DNA from: Pseudoalteromonas rubra
GTDB taxonomy: Bacteria > Pseudomonadota > Gammaproteobacteria > Enterobacterales > Alteromonadaceae
Assembly: GCF_005887095.1 (NCBI RefSeq)
Contig: NZ_PNCI01000001.1
Location: 124,001 to 188,000, forward strand
Length of the DNA: 64,000 nt
Reading direction: 5' to 3'
Part shown: piece by piece, positions 8,430-17,423 of the stretch
How the letters are laid out: each line of letters starts with the position of its first letter
Numbering within the stretch: position 1 is the stretch's first letter
Notes under the pieces: generated by a model
Databases searched by the model: none
Seen by the model: only the letters and a program-made list of their open reading frames with translations
What the model was told of the DNA's origin: nothing
Program-made: the position numbers and the translations under genes

Positions 8430-10343
8430 TTAACTGGATTCAGGCAGCCACACACTGGTTCCCGTAGAAGCAATGTGATTCATGTTACTTTTAAGCACTT
8501 TGTTACCCACCCGGCTCGAGGTTTCGGGGCGCGAGACCAGGTAGCCCTGAACACAGCGTATGCCCATTTGTTTGACCAGTTCAAACTGGTCAACCTGCTC
8601 GACCCCTTCGGCAACAATTTTAAGGTCCAGCTGTGCACCAAGCTCGCTGATTGAATTGAGTATCTTGTAATACTTAGGATTGTCCTTGGCCTGAGAAATA
8701 AATAGCTTGTCAATTTTAATCACATCAATTGGTAAGTCTGCCAAAGTGCTCAGTGAGCTAAACCCAGTGCCGAAGTCATCAATAGCAATGGTCACGCCCG
8801 CTGCACGACAGCGCTCCAGCTGAGCAATGATTTCATTGCTTGCGGTGATAAGCGTTGACTCTGTAATTTCCAGCATTAAAGAGGTGGGAGGCAGGCCTGT
8901 CTTTTCTAAAGCAGCCATCACCCAATCAAAAATAGCACGGTGTTTGAGCTGGATCCCAGAGACATTGACCGAGATACGTACTCGTTTCATTCCCGCATTG
9001 TGCCAGGCTGACATCTGGCGACAAGATTCCAGTAAAATCCAGTCACCAAGGTCCAATATAAGATTCGACTCTTCGGCAATAGGAATAAATTCAGAAGGAG
9101 GAATAAGCCCTTCAATCGGATGATGCCAACGAGCCAAAGCTTCAAAGTAATCAATTGAGCAGTCTTCCACATGGACTATGGGTTGAAACGACAGGTGGAA
9201 GTTCTGTGATGCAATGGCCAGTCGTAACTCTTCCAGCAAATAATGATAGCGTCTGATTTTGTTACCCATTTCCGGCGAATAAACTCGGAAGATACCCCGG
9301 CCATCCGTTTTTGCGCGATACATAGCTACATCAGACATCTGCAGCAAAGCATTTGGGGTCGCTGCACTGTCTGGGTACACCGCAATACCGATACTTGCGC
9401 TGATTTTTACCAGTTTGTTGCCCAGAACAAAATCACGCTCAATTTCGCCCAGTATGGTCTGCGCCACTTCAGTGCAAAACCCTGTATCTTTCAAGTCAGG
9501 TATAAATATGGAAAACTCATCGCCGCCAAGTCTCGACAGGTTTTGGTCAAGTCCGTGTACGGCATGCAGTGCCTGCAACTGATACTGGCGTACTACCTGG
9601 CATAAACGCTCGGCAACCTGAATTAATATTTCATCACCAAAGCTGTGACCGAAAGAATCGTTCACCTGCTTAAATCCGTCCAGGTCGATAAATAATAAGC
9701 CACACTTACTTTGCTGTTGCTCAGCCATCGCCAACTCATTGCTGATGTGCTCAATGTAAGCGTGGCGGTCTATCAGTTTGGTCAGTTTATCCTGGAAGAC
9801 ATGGCTGTCGGTCTTAATTTTTATACGTTGGATATTGCTCGCTATGGTATGAACGGCATGGCTTATCTGGGCCACTGACCCTCCAATTGGTAGGGCTTTG
9901 TAATCTATCTCAAGGTTACCAATGATGTCTTGCAGGTCACGGTCGATATCTGATAGCGCTTTGGTTCGCGTGTGCTGCTGTCTTAATTCGCGCAATCTGG
10001 TCAAAGTGAGTAGCAGCATCACCATAATCAATAACAATAAAACGGGCGAAGAGAGCACACGCGTTAAAACATGCTTGACAGTCACCGAAGCCGTACCCAT
10101 TTTATCTTGTTTAATCAAGACATGTGTTTGGTTGTTTACATCTAAAAACCGTTGATCGGGGAATAGAAACCCATACCAAGGCGCGCGCTCAATCTGCGCG
10201 CTTAATGGCTGTTTGTGCACCGTCACAGTGGTGCGACCAGTTTGTACGTCAACCACATGCTTTGTAAACAGTAGGCTAATGACGATGCCAATCACAACAA
10301 AACAGACAATACAGGTTGCTATATTTTTAAAAACACTTTGCAT
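8430..10343 (-). CDS. Membrane-bound GGDEF-EAL protein (c-di-GMP turnover)
   Basis: 637 residues. Two membrane segments (about 10-26 and 98-114) bracket a periplasmic loop of about 70 residues without a family I recognise. A HAMP-like linker leads to a GGDEF domain (about 183-355) with intact GGDEF at 273-277, but the RxxD inhibitory site expected five residues before it is missing. The EAL domain (about 365-620) has EAL at 401-403, the metal and base motifs IDDFGTGFSSL and KIDKLFI, and AEGVEQ plus QGYLVSRP, so it is probably an active phosphodiesterase. Whether the cyclase half is active or senses GTP is open. Single gene, facing away from the glycogen operon. Confidence 0.93.
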   Translation of the reverse strand: MQSVFKNIATCIVCFVVIGIVISLLFTKHVVDVQTGRTTVTVHKQPLSAQIERAPWYGFLFPDQRFLDVNNQTHVLIKQDKMGTASVTVKHVLTRVLSSPVLLLLIMVMLLLTLTRLRELRQQHTRTKALSDIDRDLQDIIGNLEIDYKALPIGGSVAQISHAVHTIASNIQRIKIKTDSHVFQDKLTKLIDRHAYIEHISNELAMAEQQQSKCGLLFIDLDGFKQVNDSFGHSFGDEILIQVAERLCQVVRQYQLQALHAVHGLDQNLSRLGGDEFSIFIPDLKDTGFCTEVAQTILGEIERDFVLGNKLVKISASIGIAVYPDSAATPNALLQMSDVAMYRAKTDGRGIFRVYSPEMGNKIRRYHYLLEELRLAIASQNFHLSFQPIVHVEDCSIDYFEALARWHHPIEGLIPPSEFIPIAEESNLILDLGDWILLESCRQMSAWHNAGMKRVRISVNVSGIQLKHRAIFDWVMAALEKTGLPPTSLMLEITESTLITASNEIIAQLERCRAAGVTIAIDDFGTGFSSLSTLADLPIDVIKIDKLFISQAKDNPKYYKILNSISELGAQLDLKIVAEGVEQVDQFELVKQMGIRCVQGYLVSRPETSSRVGNKVLKSNMNHIASTGTSVWLPESS

Positions 10344-10808
10344 GATTGAGCGTATCCACCTACCTAATGAAATTCGTCCCTGCCAGGAGCAGTAAGTATA
10401 CTATAAATAAGCCCTAAGTATGACATGTTTTACACCTAATTCAGGGTGATCTTAATCGCAGCTCAGTGCCTCAGTGTATTCTAATTTATTAATACTGCGG
10501 TGATGTGTTTGAGATCAAGTATCAATTAAATTCACTTTACACGAGAATAGTTCTCACCTAACTTTTTAACAAGTTTTGGCGCGTTTATTGCCCGTATACT
10601 AATATACAGGCAGTTGTGCCAGCTTTCTAAGTGAAAATCACCACATTTGTGCAAGACTGGACTGTCATTGTACTGTAATGAAGCGTACACACTGTATGTA
10701 GACAATGAGCAATTATGCTTTGTAGTTTCACAGCAACCGTTCGTCTAGCTGTAACGGGCACGGCACTGTGGCAAGGATAAACAACCTAGCGGTTTTTTGG
10801 AGCCCACA
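10344..10808. promoter_or_regulatory. 465-bp divergent regulatory region before the glycogen operon
   Basis: No gene seen. Contains the palindromes GAGAA-TAG-TTCTC (10543-10555) and GTATA-CTAA-TATAC (about 10595-10608). Just before the first operon gene are two GGA triplets (near 10776 and 10799), the second within the ribosome-binding site. GGA motifs placed so are what CsrA binds in glycogen leaders of enterobacteria; here that is only a possibility. No clear CRP site was found. Confidence 0.5.
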
Positions 10809-11111
10809 ATGTTAACTAAGCGTTTTTTCAAAACAAAAAGCGAAGCGGAAGTCACGTTTGAAATCACTCATCCGGAAGCTCTTAAAGTTGAGTTAGTTGC
10901 AGAATTCAACGACTGGCAGCCTTTGGCGATGAAATTCCATAAAAAAGACAAACGATTTAAGCTTAAGCACCGTTTACCAACCGGGCATGAGTATCATTTT
11001 AGATATTTAATTGATGGTGAATACTGGGACAATGACGAGCAGGCCGATGGCTATGTGCCAAATGGTTTTGGGACGCAGAACAGCATTGTCGATACACATA
11101 AACAGGGTTAA
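10809..11111 (+). CDS. Stand-alone CBM48 / isoamylase-N-terminal-like domain protein
   Basis: A 100-residue cytoplasmic protein consisting of a single glycogen-binding-type domain. VTFEITHPEALKVELVAEFNDWQPLAMKFHK and YHFRYLIDGEYWDNDEQADGYVPNGFG match the CBM48/AMPK-beta fold that usually forms the N-terminus of branching and debranching enzymes. There is no catalytic part. First gene of the glycogen operon, five bp before malQ. The ATG at 10809 is chosen over an upstream TTG because GGAG sits six bases before it. It probably binds glycogen and may target or regulate the operon's enzymes (inference). Confidence 0.88.
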   Translation: MLTKRFFKTKSEAEVTFEITHPEALKVELVAEFNDWQPLAMKFHKKDKRFKLKHRLPTGHEYHFRYLIDGEYWDNDEQADGYVPNGFGTQNSIVDTHKQG

Positions 11112-11116
11112 GCACA

Positions 11117-13099
11117 ATGCAAGGGCTGGATCAGCTGTTTTACCTGCATGGAATAGGCTATGACTACACTAAATACAATGGTGAACATGTCTATTTCGAT
11201 CACCAAACAAGGCTCAGCGCGCTACGCTGCTGTGGTGTAAACACCGAAAATGGCGCTCAAGTTGATGAGCTGAACTTTAATCTTGATGTCATGCCCTGGC
11301 TCAATGTGGTCGAAGAGGTGACACTGGCTGATGCCAACAGTGGCAAGTTTTCGTTAAAGGTACCTGAATCATTTCTGAGTGACTCTATCGTTATTCGTAT
11401 TCCTGAGCTGTCTTTGTCTGTCACTGTTGGATTGTCACAAGCACCAGTGTGCGGTGACTATCGATATGAAGGTCAAACCTATCTTGAGGTAAAAGTTGAG
11501 CTAGGCCAGCTGCCTGCTGGCTATTTTGAAATGCAAATTGAAGGGCCGTTTGGGACAAAAACTACGCAACTGTGGTCAGTGCCACCACATTGCTACGCAA
11601 TAGAAAACGACCACGAAAAACGAGTTGGCCTGTCGGTTCAGCTGTACACTTTGTGCAGTGCACGTAATTCAGGTATAGGCGATTTTAGGGACCTATATCA
11701 ACTGATAAGCAGTGCTGCTGTCAATCAGTGTGACTTCATTTTGCTTAATCCACTTCACCTGCTATTTGAAGCGCAACCAGAACGGGCAAGTCCATATAGT
11801 CCTTCGCACCGTTGTTTGATTAATCCTTTGTACATTGCACTGGATTGGTCCGTTGAATTGCTAAGCAAGGACTATCATCTGGTTGTTGAAACGAGTGATG
11901 AGCCTGCTCAGAGCAGCCATCATGAAGACTACATCGACTATTGCGCTGTAGCTGAGGTGAAGTACCGTCAGTTAACGCATTTGTTTGAGCAATGCCAAGG
12001 TGTACAAGCAGTTAGCTCTGCGGTAGAAGCGTTTAAACTAAGCAGAACACAGGCGTTAGACCTGAGTTTTCTTAGCGAGCGAGAATGGTTTTTTCAGTGG
12101 CTCGCATATGAGCAGCTGAGTGCTTGTCAGTTGCATGCTAAGGCATCTGGGATGGTGATTGGGCTGATCAATGACCTGGCTGTGGGGTGTGCAAAAGAAG
12201 GGCATGAGTTTGCTCAAAATGACGTGCTATTTGCACAGGGGGCTAATGTTGGCGCGCCACCGGATCCATGGGCCGAATCAGGTCAAAACTGGGGGCTTCC
12301 AGCCCTGAATCCAGTCACCTTGAAACAAGATAGGTATGCCTATTTTCGTTCACTGGTGCGGAGCAACATGATGTCCGTTGGCGCACTGCGCATTGACCAC
12401 GTTATGGCTATTCGGCGTTTGTGGTGGTGTTTTGAAGCCGACGGTCAGCAAAGTGGGTGCTATGTTTACTATCCGTTTGAACATTTGCTGGCCATATTGA
12501 AGATTGAATCTCATCTCAATCAGACCATGGTGATAGGAGAAGACCTGGGCATAGTGCCGCCTGAGATATCAACCGCCATGGAAGAGTCAAATCTCTATGG
12601 CAACATTTTGATGTATTTTGCCAAAGATCAGAGAGGTGATTTCAAGCCAACTCACCAGTATCGCTCTGATACATTACTAATGGTTGCCAATCATGATGTT
12701 GCGCCATTTTTTGCGTGGTGGAATGGCATGGATGTGGATCTCAGAAAAGAATACCAACTATGTAATGAACAAGAAGCCGCGCAGATGGCGCTGACAAGAA
12801 ATGAAGATAAAGAGCGCCTGTTGTCCTGGCTTGAGCTGAGTGCAGAGCAAGTGGAGCAGATTAAAAGCGACGCTATGCGTGTTTACTGTGCGGTACTTAA
12901 AAAGCTCGCAGCGAGTCCGAGCAAATTACTGGCTATCCAGCTGGACGACCTTGAGCAGCAGCTACTACCCGTCAACATCCCAGGCACAGACCGGGAGTAT
13001 CCCAACTGGCGCCGTCGTTTGGCTGTACAAGCAGATCAAACAATTAAACAAAACAGCAACCTAATGACAGAAATTAAAAGGATCAGAGAGCAGGCATGA
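11117..13099 (+). CDS. malQ: 4-alpha-glucanotransferase (amylomaltase, GH77)
   Basis: Transfers alpha-1,4-glucan segments between maltodextrins, releasing glucose; it recycles short chains left by phosphorylase and debranching enzyme. 660 residues. The GH77 catalytic core begins about residue 150 (SARNSGIGDF) and includes ASPYSPSHR, the NVGAPPDPWAESGQNWGLPALNP block, the nucleophile Asp 427 in LRIDHVM, the acid/base Glu 475 in GEDLG, and VANHDVAPF. The first 150 residues form the usual variable N-terminal extension. Second gene of the glycogen operon; its last four bases overlap the glgB start (ATGA). Confidence 0.93.
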   Translation: MQGLDQLFYLHGIGYDYTKYNGEHVYFDHQTRLSALRCCGVNTENGAQVDELNFNLDVMPWLNVVEEVTLADANSGKFSLKVPESFLSDSIVIRIPELSLSVTVGLSQAPVCGDYRYEGQTYLEVKVELGQLPAGYFEMQIEGPFGTKTTQLWSVPPHCYAIENDHEKRVGLSVQLYTLCSARNSGIGDFRDLYQLISSAAVNQCDFILLNPLHLLFEAQPERASPYSPSHRCLINPLYIALDWSVELLSKDYHLVVETSDEPAQSSHHEDYIDYCAVAEVKYRQLTHLFEQCQGVQAVSSAVEAFKLSRTQALDLSFLSEREWFFQWLAYEQLSACQLHAKASGMVIGLINDLAVGCAKEGHEFAQNDVLFAQGANVGAPPDPWAESGQNWGLPALNPVTLKQDRYAYFRSLVRSNMMSVGALRIDHVMAIRRLWWCFEADGQQSGCYVYYPFEHLLAILKIESHLNQTMVIGEDLGIVPPEISTAMEESNLYGNILMYFAKDQRGDFKPTHQYRSDTLLMVANHDVAPFFAWWNGMDVDLRKEYQLCNEQEAAQMALTRNEDKERLLSWLELSAEQVEQIKSDAMRVYCAVLKKLAASPSKLLAIQLDDLEQQLLPVNIPGTDREYPNWRRRLAVQADQTIKQNSNLMTEIKRIREQA

Positions 13100-15330
13100 A
13101 TTCAGCGAGTAAAGCGCCCATTATTACCTACGACTATGCAGCACAAATCTCGGCACTGAAAGCCGGGTGTTTTCGTGATGCCTTCTCTTTTCTCGGTTTA
13201 CATAGTGCCGGGCAGGGTTCCATTATCCGAGTATATGTGCCCGGTGCATTGTCGGTCTCTGTGATACATGGCAAACAAGTGACCGAGCTACACAGAATAG
13301 ACGACTCTGCATTGTTTGTGACGCAGTTTGACCAACCAGTTTCATCTGGTTACCTGCTGAGAATCGAATACCCGGAAGCGACGATTACAACCCGGGATGC
13401 TTATGACTTTAGCAGTGCGCTTGACGAGGCTGCCATGTACCTGTTTAACGAAGGATCGTTAGAGCACGGTCATTTGCATTTTGGCGCCCGCGCTATTTCA
13501 CATCAGGGATGTGCAGGTACCCAATTTTGTGTGTGGGCGCCGAACGCACGCAGTGTATCTGTGATAGGTGAGTTTAATCATTGGCAGTCCACTCAGCATT
13601 TTATGCGCTTTCACCCAGCCAGTGGCGTGTGGGATCTGTTTGTTCCGCATCTCACAGGCGAGCAGGGATATAAATACTCCATTGTTGGCGTAGATGGCGT
13701 TGTCACTGAACGCGCCGACCCATACGCTATCAAAATGCAACAAGCCCCCGGTACCGCAAGTGTTATTCAACCTGAGCAGCATAATCTGCCTCTCACCCAG
13801 CAGGAGCAGGAGCGGCGCCGTAAGCGCAACGCTGTTGATGCGCCCATCACAATTTATGAAGTGCATTTAGGGTCGTGGAAACGCAGAGCTCAAGAAAATG
13901 GTCGTTATCTGACATATCGTGAACTGGCTGATGATTTACTGCCTTATGTGAAAGAACTTGGGTTTACTCACATTCAGCTTATGCCTGTCAGTGAGTATCC
14001 GTTTGATGGTTCCTGGGGATATCAGCCTGTGGGATTATTTGCGCCAACCAGCCGGTTTGGTAGCCTTGAAGATTTCCGCTATTTCATTGAGCAGTGTGCT
14101 GAGCTGGACCTGGGCATCTTGGTCGATTGGGTACCAGGGCATTTTCCCTCTGATCCACATGGATTACATCGTTTTGATGGCACACACCTTTATGAACATG
14201 CCGACAGCCGACAGGGTTTTCACCCAGACTGGAATACTTATATTTATAACTACGAACGACCAGAAGTTAAGAGCTTTTTACTTTCCAATGCAAACTACTG
14301 GCTGGACGTATTTAAACTTGATGGGCTAAGAGTCGATGCCGTGGCCTCTATGCTTTACCTGGACTATTCTCGTAAAGATGGTGAATGGGTCCCAAACCAG
14401 TTTGGTGGCAGAGAAAATCTGGGGGCGATAGACTGCATCAGAGCGGTGAATACACGCGGATATGGCCGGCATCCACATATTATGATGGTTGCTGAGGAGT
14501 CAACAGCATGGCCAGGTGTGACTCAAACAGTAGAGCACAATGGGTTGGGGTTTGGTTATAAGTGGAATATGGGCTGGATGAATGACAGCCTAAGCTATAT
14601 GCAGCGAGACCCAGTTCATCGTAAATATCACCATCATGAAATGACTTTTTCAATGGCCTATGCTTACTCGGAGAACTATATTTTACCGCTTAGTCACGAT
14701 GAAGTCGTACATGGCAAAGGTGCACTTTTGAGTAAAATGCCAGGTGATGACTGGCAACAATTCGCCAATTTGCGCGCCTATTATGCTTTTATGTATGCGC
14801 ACCCAGGTAAGAAGCTTTTATTCATGGGCAGTGAACTGGCTCCTCGCACGGAGTGGGATCATAACTCAGGGCTGGATTGGACGTTACTGGAGTCACCAGC
14901 GCACAAAGGTATATATCAGACAATTAAGTCGTTGAATCACCTTTACACTAACTCTCCGGCTTTGTTTGAGCTTGACAACTCGCCGTGTGGATTTCAGTGG
15001 ATAGATTGTCACAATGGTGAACAATCGATTTTAAGCTTTGCCCGTTTCGGCAAGTCGCGGGCAGATCTGATGCTGGTGGTCAGCCATTTTACGCCGCAGG
15101 TTTTGCACAGCTATCGGATCGGTGTCCCACAGGCGGGTATATATCAGGTCGTGTTCAACTCGGATGATACTGATTTATATGGCAGTGGTATAACAGTGGT
15201 TGCACATCGACAACAAATGCTTCAGAGCAAAGCAATGAAGTGTCACGGTTTTGAGCACAGCATAGAAATTACGATCCCGCCATTGAGCACAGTGTATTTA
15301 CAATACCTGGGTACAGATGAACCATGTTAA
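13096..15330 (+). CDS. glgB: 1,4-alpha-glucan branching enzyme (GH13)
   Basis: Makes the alpha-1,6 branch points of glycogen by cutting an alpha-1,4 chain and re-attaching it. 744 residues, the length of two-module GlgB. The N1 module (about 1-120) is followed by CBM48 (FCVWAPNARSVSVIGEFNHW, about 142-161) and the GH13 barrel. Catalytic residues visible are Asp 414 in LRVDAVASML, Glu 467 in MMVAEEST, and the transition-state Asp in LSHDEVVHGK. Overlaps malQ upstream by four bases and glgX downstream by seven, so the group is tightly coupled. Confidence 0.96.
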   Translation: MNSASKAPIITYDYAAQISALKAGCFRDAFSFLGLHSAGQGSIIRVYVPGALSVSVIHGKQVTELHRIDDSALFVTQFDQPVSSGYLLRIEYPEATITTRDAYDFSSALDEAAMYLFNEGSLEHGHLHFGARAISHQGCAGTQFCVWAPNARSVSVIGEFNHWQSTQHFMRFHPASGVWDLFVPHLTGEQGYKYSIVGVDGVVTERADPYAIKMQQAPGTASVIQPEQHNLPLTQQEQERRRKRNAVDAPITIYEVHLGSWKRRAQENGRYLTYRELADDLLPYVKELGFTHIQLMPVSEYPFDGSWGYQPVGLFAPTSRFGSLEDFRYFIEQCAELDLGILVDWVPGHFPSDPHGLHRFDGTHLYEHADSRQGFHPDWNTYIYNYERPEVKSFLLSNANYWLDVFKLDGLRVDAVASMLYLDYSRKDGEWVPNQFGGRENLGAIDCIRAVNTRGYGRHPHIMMVAEESTAWPGVTQTVEHNGLGFGYKWNMGWMNDSLSYMQRDPVHRKYHHHEMTFSMAYAYSENYILPLSHDEVVHGKGALLSKMPGDDWQQFANLRAYYAFMYAHPGKKLLFMGSELAPRTEWDHNSGLDWTLLESPAHKGIYQTIKSLNHLYTNSPALFELDNSPCGFQWIDCHNGEQSILSFARFGKSRADLMLVVSHFTPQVLHSYRIGVPQAGIYQVVFNSDDTDLYGSGITVVAHRQQMLQSKAMKCHGFEHSIEITIPPLSTVYLQYLGTDEPC

Positions 15331-17423
15331 CGTCGCACCGAGGCCAATCTGCTCCATTAGGTAGCTCACTGCACGAACAAGGTGTGAACTTCGCTGTATA
15401 TGCCCCAGATGCGACTGAGGTGCAGTTGTGTCTGTTTGATCAAAGCGGGCACAGCGAAATCGCCGCGCTTACTATGTATCGTCACGAGGGCGGCTTGTGG
15501 TCGGTATTCGTCTCTCCACTACGGGCAGGTGCATTATACGGCTTCAGGGTCAAAGGTCTCTATGATCCAGACAAAGGGCAGCTATTTAATCATCACAAGC
15601 TGCTGTTAGATCCCTATTGTAAAGACTTTCAGGGCGAGTTTACCTGGAGTGAGCGACACTTTTGTCACTTGCCAGTTGGCACCTTCAACACCAGCGACAA
15701 CGCAGTGGATATGCCCAAGTCCAGGGTTGAAGATATACCCAGATATGACGGGGCAAGGCCTTGTATTCCCTGGTCCAAAACCCTGATTTATGAGTGCCAT
15801 GTGCGAGGCGCCACGCAACAATGTGAGTTTGTGCCTAAGCATCTGCGTGGCAAGTTTCTTGGGCTGAGCCATAGCAATTTTGTGGCGCACCTTGCCAACC
15901 TGGGCGTCACAACGCTCGAGCTACTTCCTTGTCATGCGTTTATTTCAGAGCAGTTCTTAACAGCCAAAGGGTTAAAAAACTACTGGGGTTATAATTCACT
16001 GAGTTTTTTTGTCCCCCATAAAGCCTACCTGGTTGACGGACAAATCAAAGAATTCCAGCAGATGGTGCGTGAGTTACACCGTGCCGGAATAGAAGTGATC
16101 CTGGACGTGGTTTATAACCACACAGCAGAAGGGGGAATGGATGGCCCGATGTTGTCACTTAAAGGATTAAATAACACGGGCTACTATCGTATGGTGGGTG
16201 AGCCGGCAAACTATATTAATGACACCGGGTGTGGCAACACGCTGAATATAGACGATTCTTATACTCTAAAACTGGTTGTAGATAGCCTAAGATACTGGGT
16301 TGAATATATGGGGGTGGATGGGTTTAGGTTTGACTTAGCTACGATCTTGGCACGGACCGAACATGGCTTTACTCAGCATCATGCATTTTTACAGGTCATT
16401 GCACAGGACCCTGTGTTGAGCAAAGTCAAGTTGATTGCAGAACCCTGGGATGTGGGACCAGGAGGCTATCAACTTGGCGGTTTTCCATCACCCTGGCGCG
16501 AGTGGAATGACAAATATCGGGATACGGTAAGGCGTTTTTGGCGTGGCGATGCAGGGACTTTATCAGAGTTGGCTAAGCGGGTGCATGGCTCACATGAGCT
16601 GTTTGAACACAACCAGCGTGGGCCGCTCAATTCCGTGAACTTTCTTACCAGCCATGATGGATTTACGCTGGCGGACTGGGTGAGCTATGAACAAAAACAC
16701 AATTTTGCCAATGGAGAAGATAATCGCGATGGTCACAGCGAAAACATCTCTTTTAATTGTGGTGTAGAAGGTGAGACAGAACACGAACATATCCTCTCTT
16801 TAAGGCTTCAAATTCAGAAAAGTGCGCTCATTACACTGATGATGTCCAAAGGCGTACCTATGTTGGCAGCCGGCACTGAAATTGGCCACTCACAGCAGGG
16901 CAATAACAACGCCTACTGTCAGGACAATGAAATTAACTGGCTGGACTGGCCTGGGAGTATTGTTGAGCGCGTAGGCCTAAGCCAAAGGTCGACTGATTGG
17001 GGCGCTAAAGATGAGGCCAGTGTTCTGTGCGATTTAATGTCTCAGCTTCAGAAATTAAGGTGTGATTACGCCATATTCCATCATCCATTTTATATCCATA
17101 CCAAAGAAGAGCGGTTCAATATTAGCTGGTTCAGTAAAAATGCAACGCCTATGACTGAAGGTGACTGGCATGACAGCCACAACAAAACGCTCATTTATAT
17201 GCTGACAGATACGCTTAGGAAGCAAAATTTGTTAGTGATACTGCACGCCGGAAACGACGATCTGGAGGTTAAGCTACCCGCGATTCCAGGCGCAACCTGG
17301 AAGCTGTTACTGAGTTCAGTACACCCTACTGAAACCGGAGATAATGGCCACCAGACCCAAACCCTGAGTGCACACAGTGCCTGGGTATACCAATCTCTTA
17401 ACGAGGATCTCAAGAATGACTAA
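15324..17423 (+). CDS. glgX: Glycogen debranching enzyme (isoamylase type, GH13)
   Basis: Hydrolyses alpha-1,6 branches of phosphorylase-limit glycogen. 699 residues. An N-terminal CBM48 domain (about 10-95; [20 protein letters not shown]) precedes the GH13 barrel with [13 protein letters not shown], nucleophile Asp 337 in [12 protein letters not shown], acid/base Glu 373 in [19 protein letters not shown], and [18 protein letters not shown]. The [22 protein letters not shown] stretch is typical of GlgX. The last eight bases overlap the glgP start. Lies between glgB and glgP, as expected for a joint synthesis and degradation operon. Confidence 0.95.
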   Translation: MLTSHRGQSAPLGSSLHEQGVNFAVYAPDATEVQLCLFDQSGHSEIAALTMYRHEGGLWSVFVSPLRAGALYGFRVKGLYDPDKGQLFNHHKLLLDPYCKDFQGEFTWSERHFCHLPVGTFNTSDNAVDMPKSRVEDIPRYDGARPCIPWSKTLIYECHVRGATQQCEFVPKHLRGKFLGLSHSNFVAHLANLGVTTLELLPCHAFISEQFLTAKGLKNYWGYNSLSFFVPHKAYLVDGQIKEFQQMVRELHRAGIEVILDVVYNHTAEGGMDGPMLSLKGLNNTGYYRMVGEPANYINDTGCGNTLNIDDSYTLKLVVDSLRYWVEYMGVDGFRFDLATILARTEHGFTQHHAFLQVIAQDPVLSKVKLIAEPWDVGPGGYQLGGFPSPWREWNDKYRDTVRRFWRGDAGTLSELAKRVHGSHELFEHNQRGPLNSVNFLTSHDGFTLADWVSYEQKHNFANGEDNRDGHSENISFNCGVEGETEHEHILSLRLQIQKSALITLMMSKGVPMLAAGTEIGHSQQGNNNAYCQDNEINWLDWPGSIVERVGLSQRSTDWGAKDEASVLCDLMSQLQKLRCDYAIFHHPFYIHTKEERFNISWFSKNATPMTEGDWHDSHNKTLIYMLTDTLRKQNLLVILHAGNDDLEVKLPAIPGATWKLLLSSVHPTETGDNGHQTQTLSAHSAWVYQSLNEDLKND

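Noticed and set aside
9243..9605. 120-codon open frame antisense to the GGDEF-EAL gene
   Set aside because: Overlaps the conserved GGDEF domain coding sequence; no independent signals.
10344..10808. Possible CRP site in the glycogen operon upstream region
   Set aside because: Only a half-match (TGTGTTTGAGATCA-like) was found, without the second half at the right distance.
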